From positions 1 through 28,304 of the forward strand of contig CAYUMU010000088.1 in assembly GCA_964445985.1 (NCBI GenBank): a DNA stretch of 28,304 nucleotides, written 5' to 3'. Made by a program: the position numbers and the translations under genes. The notes beneath the pieces are model-generated. The model had not been told where the DNA came from. It ran no database searches and saw only the letters and a list, made by a program, of their open reading frames with translations. The stretch is from CAYUMU01 sp964445985 (GTDB lineage Bacteria > Planctomycetota > Planctomycetia > Pirellulales > S012-138). Positions 1-6,471 of this stretch are shown here, piece by piece. Position 1 is the stretch's first letter. Each line of letters starts with the position of its first letter.

Positions 1-265
1 GCCTGCTCGGCCAGGTTGTTGGTCGGTTCAATACCAGGCGTGGTGATGAAGCGAATGTATTCATCGCCATGTTTGCGGAACCACTTGGCAAGGTTCTGAG
101 CTTCTTTGGTTTTGGGGGCGCGGTGCATGGCCGCTGTCCAGAGTTCAATGCCCTGGTTTTCCAGCTCATTGCGAAAATCGGTTTCGGAATGATAGTCCTG
201 GCGATTATGAATCATCGCGAACAGTTGGCGCAACTGGGCCAGCACCCGCTTGGGCGAGACGAAAT
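1..265 (-). mobile_element. IS66-family transposase remnant (C-terminal part, incomplete at window edge)
   Basis: This stretch codes, in frame with the upstream DUF488 piece, for the part of an IS66 transposase that leads to the conserved PTNNLAEQ block. The right boundary is a homology boundary estimated from where DUF488-like sequence stops, not a visible terminal repeat. The rest of the element would lie left of the window. A second IS66 relic at 5352-5721 holds only the two ends of a transposase gene, so the two relics cover different parts of the protein. Confidence 0.65.
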
Positions 266-494
266 CTTTACGTTTGGGTCGTCGCCCGCCGAGTTTCTCG
301 ATCCATTCGTAGTCGATGCCATTTTTCTTCAATGCCGCCGATAGTGATTCTCGATTGAAGTGCGGCAACTTCCGTGAGTTGGGAAAGCGGCGAATGTCCA
401 CCAGGGCCTTGATCTGATGCGACTGGAGCAATTCGATCAATTGCTCGGTCGATTGATTCGAGTGGCCAATGGTGAAGAGTTCGATCTTGTCCAT
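1..494 (-). pseudogene. Chimeric frame: DUF488 N-terminus fused to IS66 transposase C-terminal part, runs off the left edge
   Basis: The minus-strand frame opens with ATG at 494-492 and has no stop in 164 codons before the window edge. Residues 1 to about 75 read as a DUF488 protein: an FTIGHSN start, LVDIRRFPNSR at 31-41, the PHF segment, and IEKLGGRRP at 65-73. From about residue 78 the sequence changes to IS66 transposase: a QLFAMIH segment, a KWFRKHGDEY segment, and the family hallmark TPGIEPTNNLAEQ near the edge. The join lies roughly at 250-275. An intact IS66 end is not present at the join, so this is not a simple insertion; an internal deletion joining the two frames is needed. The ribosome binding site is weak. 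I treat it as a broken DUF488 gene, although a translatable fusion cannot be excluded. Confidence 0.7.
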
Positions 495-635
495 GGCTGT
501 CGATTACCTGCGAGCTTTGACGGCCAATATCACGATCCCAAGCAGGGAGCCGAAGCGTGATTCTCTTCCTTCACGCCTTATCCTTCCGCAGCAGCAACTC
601 CACACGACAACATTCCCAGCCCCGAAAACCTCACT

Positions 636-2786
636 TCATAGCAGCGGATGCCCATTTTTCCGTACTGGCTTCCTAAACAGATCGGGTGGGTCGGCGCAGA
701 TCGCCTCAACGAATTCGTGGCCGAAGACACAAATGGTTTTATCTAACGGGTCCCCAAACAGACCAAATTCCATTTCGGATGTCACGAAAACGGTGTAGGC
801 GTCATCAGGGAATACCGGAAGCGCCCACTCATCTCGTCGAACAGACGTTAGCTGATGAGGAAGGAAGCTGTAGTGTTCATACCACCGGATGGCATCGAAG
901 GAGTAGAATCGTTCATCAGGTTGAACCACCTTGCACATTGCGTTCAGGACTTTTCGAGTAAGGTCTACCTCCATTTTCTCACGAGCGGTTTCATCGGCTA
1001 CTGAAGCCATTGAAATATCCCATGTGATCGATGGGCTTGGTTCCACAATTCTTGGCCCCTGTTGGTTGTGCTGCCGATCAAAGAACTGAAATTGCTCGCC
1101 GAATGACCCCCAACGCTCCTCCTTGTCTTCATGCGACAACCGATTCCAACCGGCTTCGGCCCATTTGCGCTGATACTCCAGTCGCTCTTCGGCTGTCCAA
1201 GTTAACCTCTTGAAGATCAGCGGCTTTCTGGAAGCAAATGCGTCGAGAAGGGGCTTCCCGAATACGCAGATCGTCTGGTCTACACAATTGCCCACAATCC
1301 CCAACCGAAAATCCTTGGTAACGAAGATGTAGTGATCTCCGTTGGGAAGAATCGGCACGGCCCAAGACGAAAGTGACGCATTCGCCAATCTGTGGTGTGG
1401 ATTGAAGAAGTAGCAACGGTGATTCCAATCGAGAGCGAGCAGTTCCTCGCCTGGTCCTACACAGTCTTGCAAAGCTGCGAGTGCCTTTTGAGCGAGATCG
1501 GACTCCAGGTCTGTCAGGTACGTTGCATCTCTCAAGTAGACGAACGATATATCCCATGTGGATGCCGGTTCCGGCGTGTGAAAGGCATCACCATTCGGAT
1601 AGCCCAAGCGTTCCTTGTAATTGTCCCACGCATCGTCCGCCTGTCCGCTTGACATTTCACGCCAGCCGATTGATTCGAAGGATCGTAATCGTGCCTCCCA
1701 TTCATCTTCCCACTCGGAATGCTTGATCGCAACCAGGCCGAAATCGCTACGAATAGCGTCATCAAGATGAAAAGCCCAAGACGGCAATCGTTCATTCGCA
1801 CCTGGGTCCTCAGGCAACTGAGCAAGCAAAGTCAGGCATAGCTCGGGAATTCGATCCGCTTGCGGAGCATAATAGAAGCGAGGACCACGAATGCAGAGAA
1901 GCCAACCAAATGCCCTTTTCGACACCCAAAAAAGGCTTCGCTCTCGGTCGTGAGATGGCATTTGTCGGTAAAGAGTAACTCCACTTCCTTTGTGTGGAGG
2001 AGTCATTTTTGCCCAGTATCCAGCCGATTCAACAGCCGTTCTGAATTCTTCGTACTCATCTGGATGTCCAACGTGCTCTGCTGAGAGGTCGGGTACTTTG
2101 ATCTGCCTTCCTTGAGCAACTGCACTCCAGAAAGGGATGTGGCGACTGCTTAGAAGGGTGTAAGCTTGGGGAAAATCGGACAGATAGGATGTCAAATTGC
2201 CACTTGCAACTGAAATGTCTGATTGCCGCACAGAGAGAATAGGGTTGCCTTCGGCAGCAGGGAACGCAGGAATGTAATGGTTGGACCGAACCGGAACGAG
2301 GATGGGAGCGCTCTCAAAACATTGCTGTGCCTCCTCGATGGCATCAATCGTATTCTGTGGATGTGGTCCCCAATCGCCAGCCCAGAAACCATTGTGTTCG
2401 ATGTCGAACTTGATGCCGTTCCAAGGGCGATCAAGCAGCCTGCGCAATACAACCTTACTCTCGGAGCGCCAATTCGGAAAGCCTCCTGACACGGGCAACG
2501 CCAACTTGAGAAACTGCCGATAATCAGGAGGTAAACGGCATTTGCATGTTTCTTCAACCTTCACGACTTCAATTTCCGAAAGTCCTTCCTCGAACACGAT
2601 CCCTCGGGCTTTTAGGTGCCTGATAGCGGACTTGATCGAGTGACTACTCACGGATCGTGTTTTCAGAAGGAGCAGGACCGGCTGTTCGTTGGCCAAAGCC
2701 GGAGCAGAGTTGATCGGGAAGTCGAAGGCGGCAAAGGCATATGTCAGGGCTTCCCCTTCGGGTCGGTTCTCGCCTCGGTTTGCCAT
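636..2786 (-). CDS. SUKH-DUF2716-DUF2716 multi-domain protein, immunity-protein-like
   Basis: This is a 716-residue protein with no signal peptide, so probably cytoplasmic. Residues about 65-205 look like a SUKH (SMI1/KNR4) domain: LPPDYRQFLKLALPVSGG at 85-102, then an FDIEHNGFWAGDWG segment and a late GNPILSVRQSDI segment. Residues about 235-345 are unassigned. Two related C-terminal units follow (about 364-513 and 537-692). Each has a WDIS entry, a W.VP..P..D.Y..FVT core and ends in (Q/K)TICVFG, which matches DUF2716. SUKH is an established immunity-protein superfamily in polymorphic toxin systems, and fused immunity domains are known as polyimmunity proteins; that role here is inference, since no toxin gene is visible. 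The ATG at 2786 overlaps the upstream gene by 43 nt and has a poor ribosome site. A GTG at codon 46 is a possible later start. Confidence 0.75.
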   Translation of the reverse strand: MANRGENRPEGEALTYAFAAFDFPINSAPALANEQPVLLLLKTRSVSSHSIKSAIRHLKARGIVFEEGLSEIEVVKVEETCKCRLPPDYRQFLKLALPVSGGFPNWRSESKVVLRRLLDRPWNGIKFDIEHNGFWAGDWGPHPQNTIDAIEEAQQCFESAPILVPVRSNHYIPAFPAAEGNPILSVRQSDISVASGNLTSYLSDFPQAYTLLSSRHIPFWSAVAQGRQIKVPDLSAEHVGHPDEYEEFRTAVESAGYWAKMTPPHKGSGVTLYRQMPSHDRERSLFWVSKRAFGWLLCIRGPRFYYAPQADRIPELCLTLLAQLPEDPGANERLPSWAFHLDDAIRSDFGLVAIKHSEWEDEWEARLRSFESIGWREMSSGQADDAWDNYKERLGYPNGDAFHTPEPASTWDISFVYLRDATYLTDLESDLAQKALAALQDCVGPGEELLALDWNHRCYFFNPHHRLANASLSSWAVPILPNGDHYIFVTKDFRLGIVGNCVDQTICVFGKPLLDAFASRKPLIFKRLTWTAEERLEYQRKWAEAGWNRLSHEDKEERWGSFGEQFQFFDRQHNQQGPRIVEPSPSITWDISMASVADETAREKMEVDLTRKVLNAMCKVVQPDERFYSFDAIRWYEHYSFLPHQLTSVRRDEWALPVFPDDAYTVFVTSEMEFGLFGDPLDKTICVFGHEFVEAICADPPDLFRKPVRKNGHPLL

Positions 2787-3634
2787 TGTGCCCGCAAACC
2801 TGACAACCGTCCCAGCAATAGATCCATGTCTCGCTGGCCATTGTCGGGAAAGACATTTCGGAGGGCATCAAGCCGTTGGATCATCGGCAGGCCCCAGCCA
2901 ATGTCTTCGATCAGAGGGAGATCGTCCGTCGTAGCGGTCATTGTATAACCCGGCATCGTTGGCGTTGGTTGTTTGGTCTTGTTTCGCAAATCGACGGCCT
3001 GGTCAAAGAACCCGTCTCTCGCCAGGTAGTCGATAATTACGTTCGCCTCCGCCTCTTTGATCTGCACGATCCGGTTGAAAGGACTACTGCGGTCGATTTC
3101 AACTTCTGGCACGCTGATCACCAGACGATAGAACGGCTTGCGTTCCTGGCCGTTGTAGTTCAGTTCCAGGGAGAAAGACTTGACATTGGTCTTCATTGCC
3201 TCGGCACGTTTCTTGGCCTGCTCGCTCAGGGGAGCTTCAAAAGCAAGGAAGACGTTGTTGGGAGATTTGTTCTCGTTCAAGTTGATCACTCGCCGCTCGC
3301 CGGACTTCAACGTGACCTTCTTATCAAGACAAAGCCCCGCACAGGCTTCGATCTCTACTTCGTACGAGCCGTCTTTCTCGGTTGCTCGGCCGTCGATGAT
3401 GAAGCCGCCACTCGGCGAAGTATAAAGCCGTTGTAGCTTTCCCGTAAGGGAAATCCAACTCGTGTGGGGTTGGGCCAGCGGAGAACCGGCCTTCTCCACG
3501 GCCTGACTGATCCACAGTTCGATGTCCGCTCGTTGCTGCTTTTCTTCGGCAGTCCCGTACAGCACCTTGACCCGGACCTGGGCCGAATCATCGGCGGCGA
3601 GCATGGCGGCACAGAGCAAGATGAAAGTGTTCAT
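2744..3634 (-). CDS. Small secreted protein of unknown function
   Basis: The 296-residue product starts with a short hydrophobic segment (residues 2-14) that looks like a signal peptide cut near AADDSAQ, so export is likely. The rest is a soluble mix with no motif I recognise. A Cys pair in ACAGLCLDK (near residue 100) might form a disulfide after export. The ATG at 3634 has a good ribosome site on the minus strand (TAGGAG, about 6 bases upstream). The gene lies just upstream of, and overlaps, the SUKH-DUF2716 gene, and both are read leftward, so they are probably co-transcribed. I do not recognise the family. It is not an obvious toxin, since no known toxin domain or export apparatus is visible. 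Confidence 0.7.
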   Translation of the reverse strand: MNTFILLCAAMLAADDSAQVRVKVLYGTAEEKQQRADIELWISQAVEKAGSPLAQPHTSWISLTGKLQRLYTSPSGGFIIDGRATEKDGSYEVEIEACAGLCLDKKVTLKSGERRVINLNENKSPNNVFLAFEAPLSEQAKKRAEAMKTNVKSFSLELNYNGQERKPFYRLVISVPEVEIDRSSPFNRIVQIKEAEANVIIDYLARDGFFDQAVDLRNKTKQPTPTMPGYTMTATTDDLPLIEDIGWGLPMIQRLDALRNVFPDNGQRDMDLLLGRLSGLRAQWQTEARTDPKGKP

Positions 3635-3698
3635 GGGCTTCTCCTATCCCTGAGACGACGAAGAGGGCGTAATCGTTCCCCGGAAATGTGCCGCACGA

Positions 3699-3814
3699 TC
3701 ACATCTTCTTGCCGCCGGCTTTTTCACCTGAAGTTTCTGCTGCCGCATCTTCTTTTGCAGGTTCGGTAGCTTGGTGGCGGGTTTTCTTGGCCCTTGTCGT
3801 TCGTTTTTGGACAT
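3699..3814 (-). pseudogene. Small Lys/Ala-rich gene broken by a one-base deletion in an A tract
   Basis: A minus-strand ATG at 3814 is preceded by AGGAAG at a usable distance. As written, the frame continues to a stop at 3644 through an odd Arg/Gln-rich and then Ser-rich tail. The run of five A (3804-3808 on this strand's complement) would, with one more A, give MSKKRTTRAKKTR and a natural-looking acidic/Lys tail (EPAKEDAAAETSGEKAGGKK) ending at a stop at 3699, 38 residues in all. I therefore read it as a frameshifted small gene or a sequencing indel. It lies upstream of the secreted-protein gene in the same direction. Function is unknown; the composition suggests a basic, disordered peptide. 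Confidence 0.45.
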
Positions 3815-3836
3815 GGTTGCGGTCTTCCTGGTTGTC

Positions 3837-3869
3837 ATTCTACCGGCCCCACCAATCCCTCGGTAGAAT
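3837..3869. repeat. Perfect 9-bp inverted repeat upstream of the 3902 gene
   Basis: ATTCTACCG (3837-3845) and CGGTAGAAT (3861-3869) form a perfect inverted repeat with a 15-base spacer. It lies between the leftward small gene (start 3814) and the rightward gene starting at 3902. That position suits an operator or promoter-proximal hairpin for divergent transcription, but no matching -35/-10 pair was found, so the role is a guess. Confidence 0.5.
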
Positions 3870-3901
3870 GGCACTTTCCGCTCACCGCACGGAGGCTCCC
3901 A

Positions 3902-4369
3902 ATGCCTGCCAGAAAGAAAGCACATCCCAGCGAGACGATCCCACTCAAGCTCACGGCGACGGAGCGGAAGTTGGTTCTCGATAATCTGCCCGCCCAATAC
4001 CGAGATTGTGCGCAGATCGTTCAAGAGCCCACACGTTCTCTTTCAGTTCAAGATCGCCCTGCTTGGTGCGAAACCCCTGATTTGGCGTCGAATTCAGGTG
4101 AAGAACTGCACACTCGACAAACTACACAAGTATATTCAGACGGCGATGGGCTGGACCAATACCCTATCGATGATTCGCAGTTCTTACCCTTCGTCGAGGT
4201 TGTTCTCACAGCATTCGAGGCCATTGACCTCGCCGTGGCGGCCGAACTTTGGGACCATGCCTATTCAGTTTACGACCGAATATGCAAGGAGGCCGAGCCA
4301 CAATCGACAGCCGTGGAAAACCAACAACTCATGCAGAGTTACCTCTTGGGTGAGCGACGGCTCGAATGA
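3902..4369 (+). pseudogene. Scrambled plasmid pRiA4b ORF-3-like gene
   Basis: The start is well supported: GGAGG lies six bases before the ATG at 3902. The first ~40 residues (with IPLKLTATERKLVLDNL) resemble the N-terminal arm of larger pRiA4b ORF-3-type proteins. From about 4020 to 4155 the recognisable core lies in a different frame: FQFKIALLGAKPLIWRRIQV, then a CTLDKLHKYIQTAMGWTN segment, which is the hallmark of this family. The usual continuation after GWTN (HLHQF and the later FGDGW region) is absent. The original frame then resumes with a tail I do not recognise (LWDHAYSVYDRICKEAE). Two frame changes plus missing segments mean the gene has suffered deletions. The frame from 3902 stays open to 4369, so a 155-residue product could still be made, but it would lack the core. 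Confidence 0.6.
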
Positions 4370-4403
4370 ATACCAATAGCCCAACAGCAGACTGGGACCA
4401 AAC

Positions 4404-4775
4404 ATGGCAAAGAAGGCAAAGCAGAAAAACGAATTCGAGGGTCGCTGGCGAATCAACTGGACGGACCACTGGGATCAGCAGTTCGTGGACGAAGAGGAAG
4501 AAAACTTCATCGAGTTCGATCCCAGGGGACTTGGTTCCTTCCAGTTTGATTACATTCAGGGGCAAATTGACTATCGTCCGGGCACCAGAGATGGAAAGCC
4601 TGCCATCGAATTTTCCTGGGAAGGCGGCGATGGTGCTGATGGAACCCCGCTGACTGGACGTGGTTGGGCCGTGCTTGATGACAATGAGATTCATGGCATT
4701 ATCTGCATTCACCTGGGCGATGAGTCGGAGTTCAGGGCGAGCAAAGCCAATGCGAAGAGCAGACGGAGAAAATGA
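4404..4775 (+). CDS. Small conserved-looking hypothetical protein
   Basis: The 123-residue soluble protein has a Lys-rich start (MAKKAKQKNEFEGRWRI), a strongly acidic stretch near residues 29-40, and a beta-rich middle with repeated F.F/W patterns. It ends with a GRGWAVLDDNEIHGIICIHLGD segment and a basic tail. The alternation and the Gly-rich turns suggest a small beta-barrel or lipocalin-like sheet. I recall similar short proteins in planctomycetes and other bacteria but know no function. It starts 35 bases after the preceding gene's stop. Its TGA overlaps an ATG (4772-4775), the arrangement expected for translational coupling to the next gene. It seems intact, unlike its neighbours. Confidence 0.7.
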   Translation: MAKKAKQKNEFEGRWRINWTDHWDQQFVDEEEENFIEFDPRGLGSFQFDYIQGQIDYRPGTRDGKPAIEFSWEGGDGADGTPLTGRGWAVLDDNEIHGIICIHLGDESEFRASKANAKSRRRK

Positions 4776-5256
4776 GTTGGAAACGGCTGGGGAAAAACTG
4801 AAACTCGGCAAGGGAGTCGCCTTCGTTAAGAGCCAGCTTAAGAGGCTGCGCCAGGAAAACGAAACGTGGGAGGCCGACTTTCGGGCCATGCCCAAGCCAT
4901 TAAGGCAATCGGCCACCCACTTCGTCGGCATGGTGCTTTCACAACCCCATGGGATATTGCTGGCGCAATCGGATGTCAGCCAGTCGCCCACGGTTAACGA
5001 CTTTGCAACACTTCTTGCGGACGCCATGAGGCGGCCATTGGTCCCTGGGCAGCATCGTCCCGCACGCATCTTGCTGCGAGGAAACCCGAGGTGGAAGCCT
5101 TTATTTGGTGACCAGGAGTCATTCGGATTCGTCGTCCGGGCGCTGGACTACGGTGGCCTGGTGTTTGAGGACGACAAACCCTTGACTTTGGCAGAGGCAA
5201 TGGCCGTTTTGGAGGCACATCTGACTCGCTGGTTTGAGGAAGAGGACGGGAGCTAA
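4750..5256 (+). CDS. Hypothetical protein, perhaps DUF6930/DUF7309-like; start disturbed by a possible frameshift
   Basis: The frame codes for a 168-residue soluble protein if the ATG at 4750 is used; a TTG at 4777 with GGAG eight bases upstream is another option. The N-terminal part is basic and probably helical (VKSQLKRLRQENETWEADF). The C-terminal half has a RPARILLRGNPRWKPLF segment and an acidic end, a layout like DUF6930/DUF7309-type proteins, though I am unsure of the name. A third reading is attractive. The ATG at 4772 overlaps the preceding stop as ATGA, but its frame ends after nine codons; one extra A in the run at 4793-4797 would join it directly to this frame as MSWKRLGKKLKLGKG, giving 161 residues. 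The natural start may therefore be 4772, with a lost base. Confidence 0.6.
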   Translation: MRRADGENELETAGEKLKLGKGVAFVKSQLKRLRQENETWEADFRAMPKPLRQSATHFVGMVLSQPHGILLAQSDVSQSPTVNDFATLLADAMRRPLVPGQHRPARILLRGNPRWKPLFGDQESFGFVVRALDYGGLVFEDDKPLTLAEAMAVLEAHLTRWFEEEDGS

Positions 5257-5259
5257 GTC

Positions 5260-5355
5260 ATGTCTAGAAGGAAATCAACACCGATGGATGCGAAGTTCCA
5301 CCAGGGCGATCAAGTGCGTGTGAAGCACGGCGTGATCGATGAAGAGTTTCCGTAA
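5260..5355 (+). pseudogene. Truncated 31-codon gene cut by the IS66 derivative
   Basis: ATG at 5260 follows the previous stop by three bases and has GGGAG upstream, so it belongs to the same operon. The product begins MSRRKSTPMDAKFHQGDQVRV and then KHGVIDEEFP, which looks like the start of a small SH3-like or beta-barrel protein (the FHQGDQVRVKHGV segment). It ends abruptly at 5353-5355. The last coding bases abut the left end of the IS66 derivative, whose terminal GTAA provides the TAA stop. The rest of the gene is not found to the right of the element. It is a 5' fragment. Confidence 0.65.
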
Positions 5356-5415
5356 CCGTTCACGCTTTCCCAACTGATCTTGGTGATTTTAGCTGGTTGG
5401 GGTTAGCTTGCCGCC

Positions 5416-5553
5416 ATGATGGCAGCCCAAGCATCACCCTCTGATTGTCCTCGGTGTCGCGAATTGGAGCAGCGGTTGGCCGCGCTCGAAACGCAGGTGG
5501 TGGAGCTTCAGGCCAAGCTGGCCGAAACTGGTGCGAACGAATCTGGACGGTGA
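5416..5553 (+). pseudogene. tnpC: IS66 transposase, N-terminal fragment
   Basis: The 45-codon fragment starts at the ATG at 5416. It carries the typical IS66 opening: a short leader, CPRCRELEQRLAALE, and a coiled-coil heptad stretch (VVELQAKLAE). In intact transposases this coil leads to the NSSKPPSSD-like linker, which is missing here. The frame closes at 5551-5553 because the deletion shifted it relative to the C-terminal piece. The product would lack every catalytic residue. Confidence 0.7.
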
Positions 5554-5666
5554 TCGCCACCTGCGCCCAACACGGCCGCGACGTACTCAGTTTCTTGACA
5601 CAATCCGTCCAGGCACTCCTCGCCAACACACCACCCCCGTCACTGCTGCCCAACCCCACCTCCTGA
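5523..5666 (+). pseudogene. tnpC: IS66 transposase, C-terminal fragment
   Basis: In the frame +1 relative to the N-terminal piece, the sequence from about 5523 reads RNWCERIWTVIATCAQHGRD and continues to PPPSLLPNPTS with a stop at 5664-5666. This is the usual C-terminal tail of IS66 transposases (WCERIWTV...ATCA...PSLLP). The join with the N-terminal coil lies near 5510-5525. There is no start codon of its own with a ribosome site, so it is a relic. Confidence 0.7.
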
Positions 5667-5979
5667 CCGCCGACCACGCGCACGCCGCCTGTAACCACGC
5701 ACCGAATGCGTGAACGGTTGCAAAAAACTTTGCCAACTGGTGAACGGTCATCACCCGCGGCTGGACGTTGGCGTTCTGTTCGATAGCCACCAACTCCCGC
5801 AGATCAACACCAGCGCGAGCAGCGAGTCCCTCCGCGGTTAGCTTCTGCTTACGGCGGGCAAGTTCAATGAATTTTCCAAACACACCTGACGACGGCAAAG
5901 CACCCGCCTGAGGCATGCCCAAATCGTATGCCATGCCGCCCACACTTACCGAAGGATGCTGGTCTTCGAGGTCTGCCAT
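5587..5979 (-). pseudogene. XRE-type helix-turn-helix protein with its C-terminus replaced by IS66 sequence
   Basis: The frame from ATG 5979 gives MADLEDQHPSVSVGGMAYDL, then an XRE-like HTH from about residue 36 to 85 (FIELARRKQKLTAEGLAARA, then GVDLRELVAIEQ). Residue 86 is the last native one. From 5721 the frame runs into the IS66 derivative and adds about 45 residues of antisense IS sequence before a stop at 5587. The HTH may survive, but any C-terminal sensor, dimer or antitoxin segment is lost. A TTG at 6036 could start an extended version, but it overlaps the upstream gene. It is the last gene of an operon with the RHH gene (6203-6418) and the short gene (6003-6206). A regulator or antitoxin role is inferred from the fold and context. 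Confidence 0.65.
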
Positions 5980-6002
5980 CCGACGAAGCCAGTTTTCGTT
6001 TG

Positions 6003-6206
6003 TCAACTCCAATCCCAATGTAAGCTTTGCGGCCAATTCTGCCGCGGCACGCTACGCGCAAGTAGCTCCCGCATCATTTCCTGCCTCTTGATGCTCCAAC
6101 CTCGTTCGACAAGCAGGAGATCGTTCGGCGTCAAGCCTCCGAGCAAAGTGGCTTCAACGACTTGATTGTCTGCCCGGCGAATGAGACTCGCGCTTTCTCG
6201 ACTCAT
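6003..6206 (-). CDS. Short hypothetical protein, possibly a truncated toxin-like or acetyltransferase partner
   Basis: ATG at 6206 overlaps the stop of the RHH gene as ATGA, so translation is coupled. The 67 residues begin MSRESASLIRRADNQVVEAT and include a LGGLTPNDLLLVERGW segment, ending sharply at WPQSLHWDWS. From memory, longer relatives continue after this WDW motif into a GNAT-like region and sit beside small regulators; I could not verify this. If so, this copy is cut short. Only 23 bases separate its stop from the next ATG. Within an RHH-first operon it could be the remains of a toxin or modifying enzyme. No catalytic motif is visible. Confidence 0.55.
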   Translation of the reverse strand: MSRESASLIRRADNQVVEATLLGGLTPNDLLLVERGWSIKRQEMMRELLARSVPRQNWPQSLHWDWS

Positions 6207-6418
6207 AACACCATGACCTCGGACTTTTGCTTCTTCTTCGCATCTTCGAAGTACAACTTCTCACCTTCGGCAAGCCGTTGATCCACCATTTGGTAAAGGC
6301 GCAACGCCTGACGCATTACCGCCGTCTTGGATAGATCTTTGCGAGCGGACAGTTCTTCAAGAGCCACCATTTCCGCCGAGGTGAGATTAAGCGTCATCGT
6401 CCGCTTGTCTGATGCCAT
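6203..6418 (-). CDS. Ribbon-helix-helix (CopG-like) regulator
   Basis: The 71-residue protein has a beta-strand followed by two helices in its first half: RTMTLNLTSAEMVALEELSA, then a KDLSKTAVMRQALRLYQMVD segment. This is the layout of RHH/CopG-type DNA-binding dimers. The tail is charged (FEDAKKKQKSEVMVL). Such proteins usually repress their own operon, often as antitoxins. The start at 6418 has GGAGG nine bases upstream. It leads an operon with two further genes, and a promoter with a nearby TTAGCTAA palindrome lies just upstream. Which partner it might neutralise is not known, because both downstream genes look damaged. Confidence 0.75.
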   Translation of the reverse strand: MASDKRTMTLNLTSAEMVALEELSARKDLSKTAVMRQALRLYQMVDQRLAEGEKLYFEDAKKKQKSEVMVL

Positions 6419-6442
6419 TGGTTTGTTCCTCCGCTGCCCCCA

Positions 6443-6471
6443 AATATACCACTGATCGCCTCCAAAGTAAA
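6443..6471 (-). promoter_or_regulatory. Sigma70-like promoter of the RHH operon
   Basis: On the minus strand, TTTACT (6471-6466) and TATATT (6448-6443) are separated by 17 bases, matching 4 of 6 and 5 of 6 consensus positions. The predicted start is near 6436, giving a leader of about 18 bases that contains the GGAGG ribosome site. An 8-bp palindrome TTAGCTAA (6478-6485) lies just upstream and could be an operator for the RHH protein; that is a guess. Confidence 0.55.

Larger units (their letters stand above)
5352..5721. mobile_element. Internally deleted IS66-family element (370 bp)
   Basis: The left end GTAACCGTTCACGC (5352-5365) and the right end GCGTGAACGGTTGC (5708-5721) are inverted repeats matching at 13 of 14 positions, and the GTAA start is typical of IS66 ends. 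Inside are the N-terminal (from 5416) and C-terminal (to 5666) coding ends of one transposase in different frames; about 1.3 kb of a normal transposase gene is missing between them. The bases flanking the element (5344-5351 and 5722-5729) do not form the 8-bp duplication expected of IS66 insertion, and genes on both sides are truncated exactly at its ends. This fits a deletion or recombination between copies. Confidence 0.75.

Noticed and set aside
3644..4024. 126-codon minus-strand frame crossing the inverted repeat
   Set aside because: Its first half is antisense to the start of the 3902 gene; only the part from 3814 looks real, and only after a frame correction.
3804..4797. Programmed slippage at the two A5 tracts
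   Set aside because: Five A is short for efficient bacterial slippage and no stimulatory hairpin was seen; decay or read errors are simpler.
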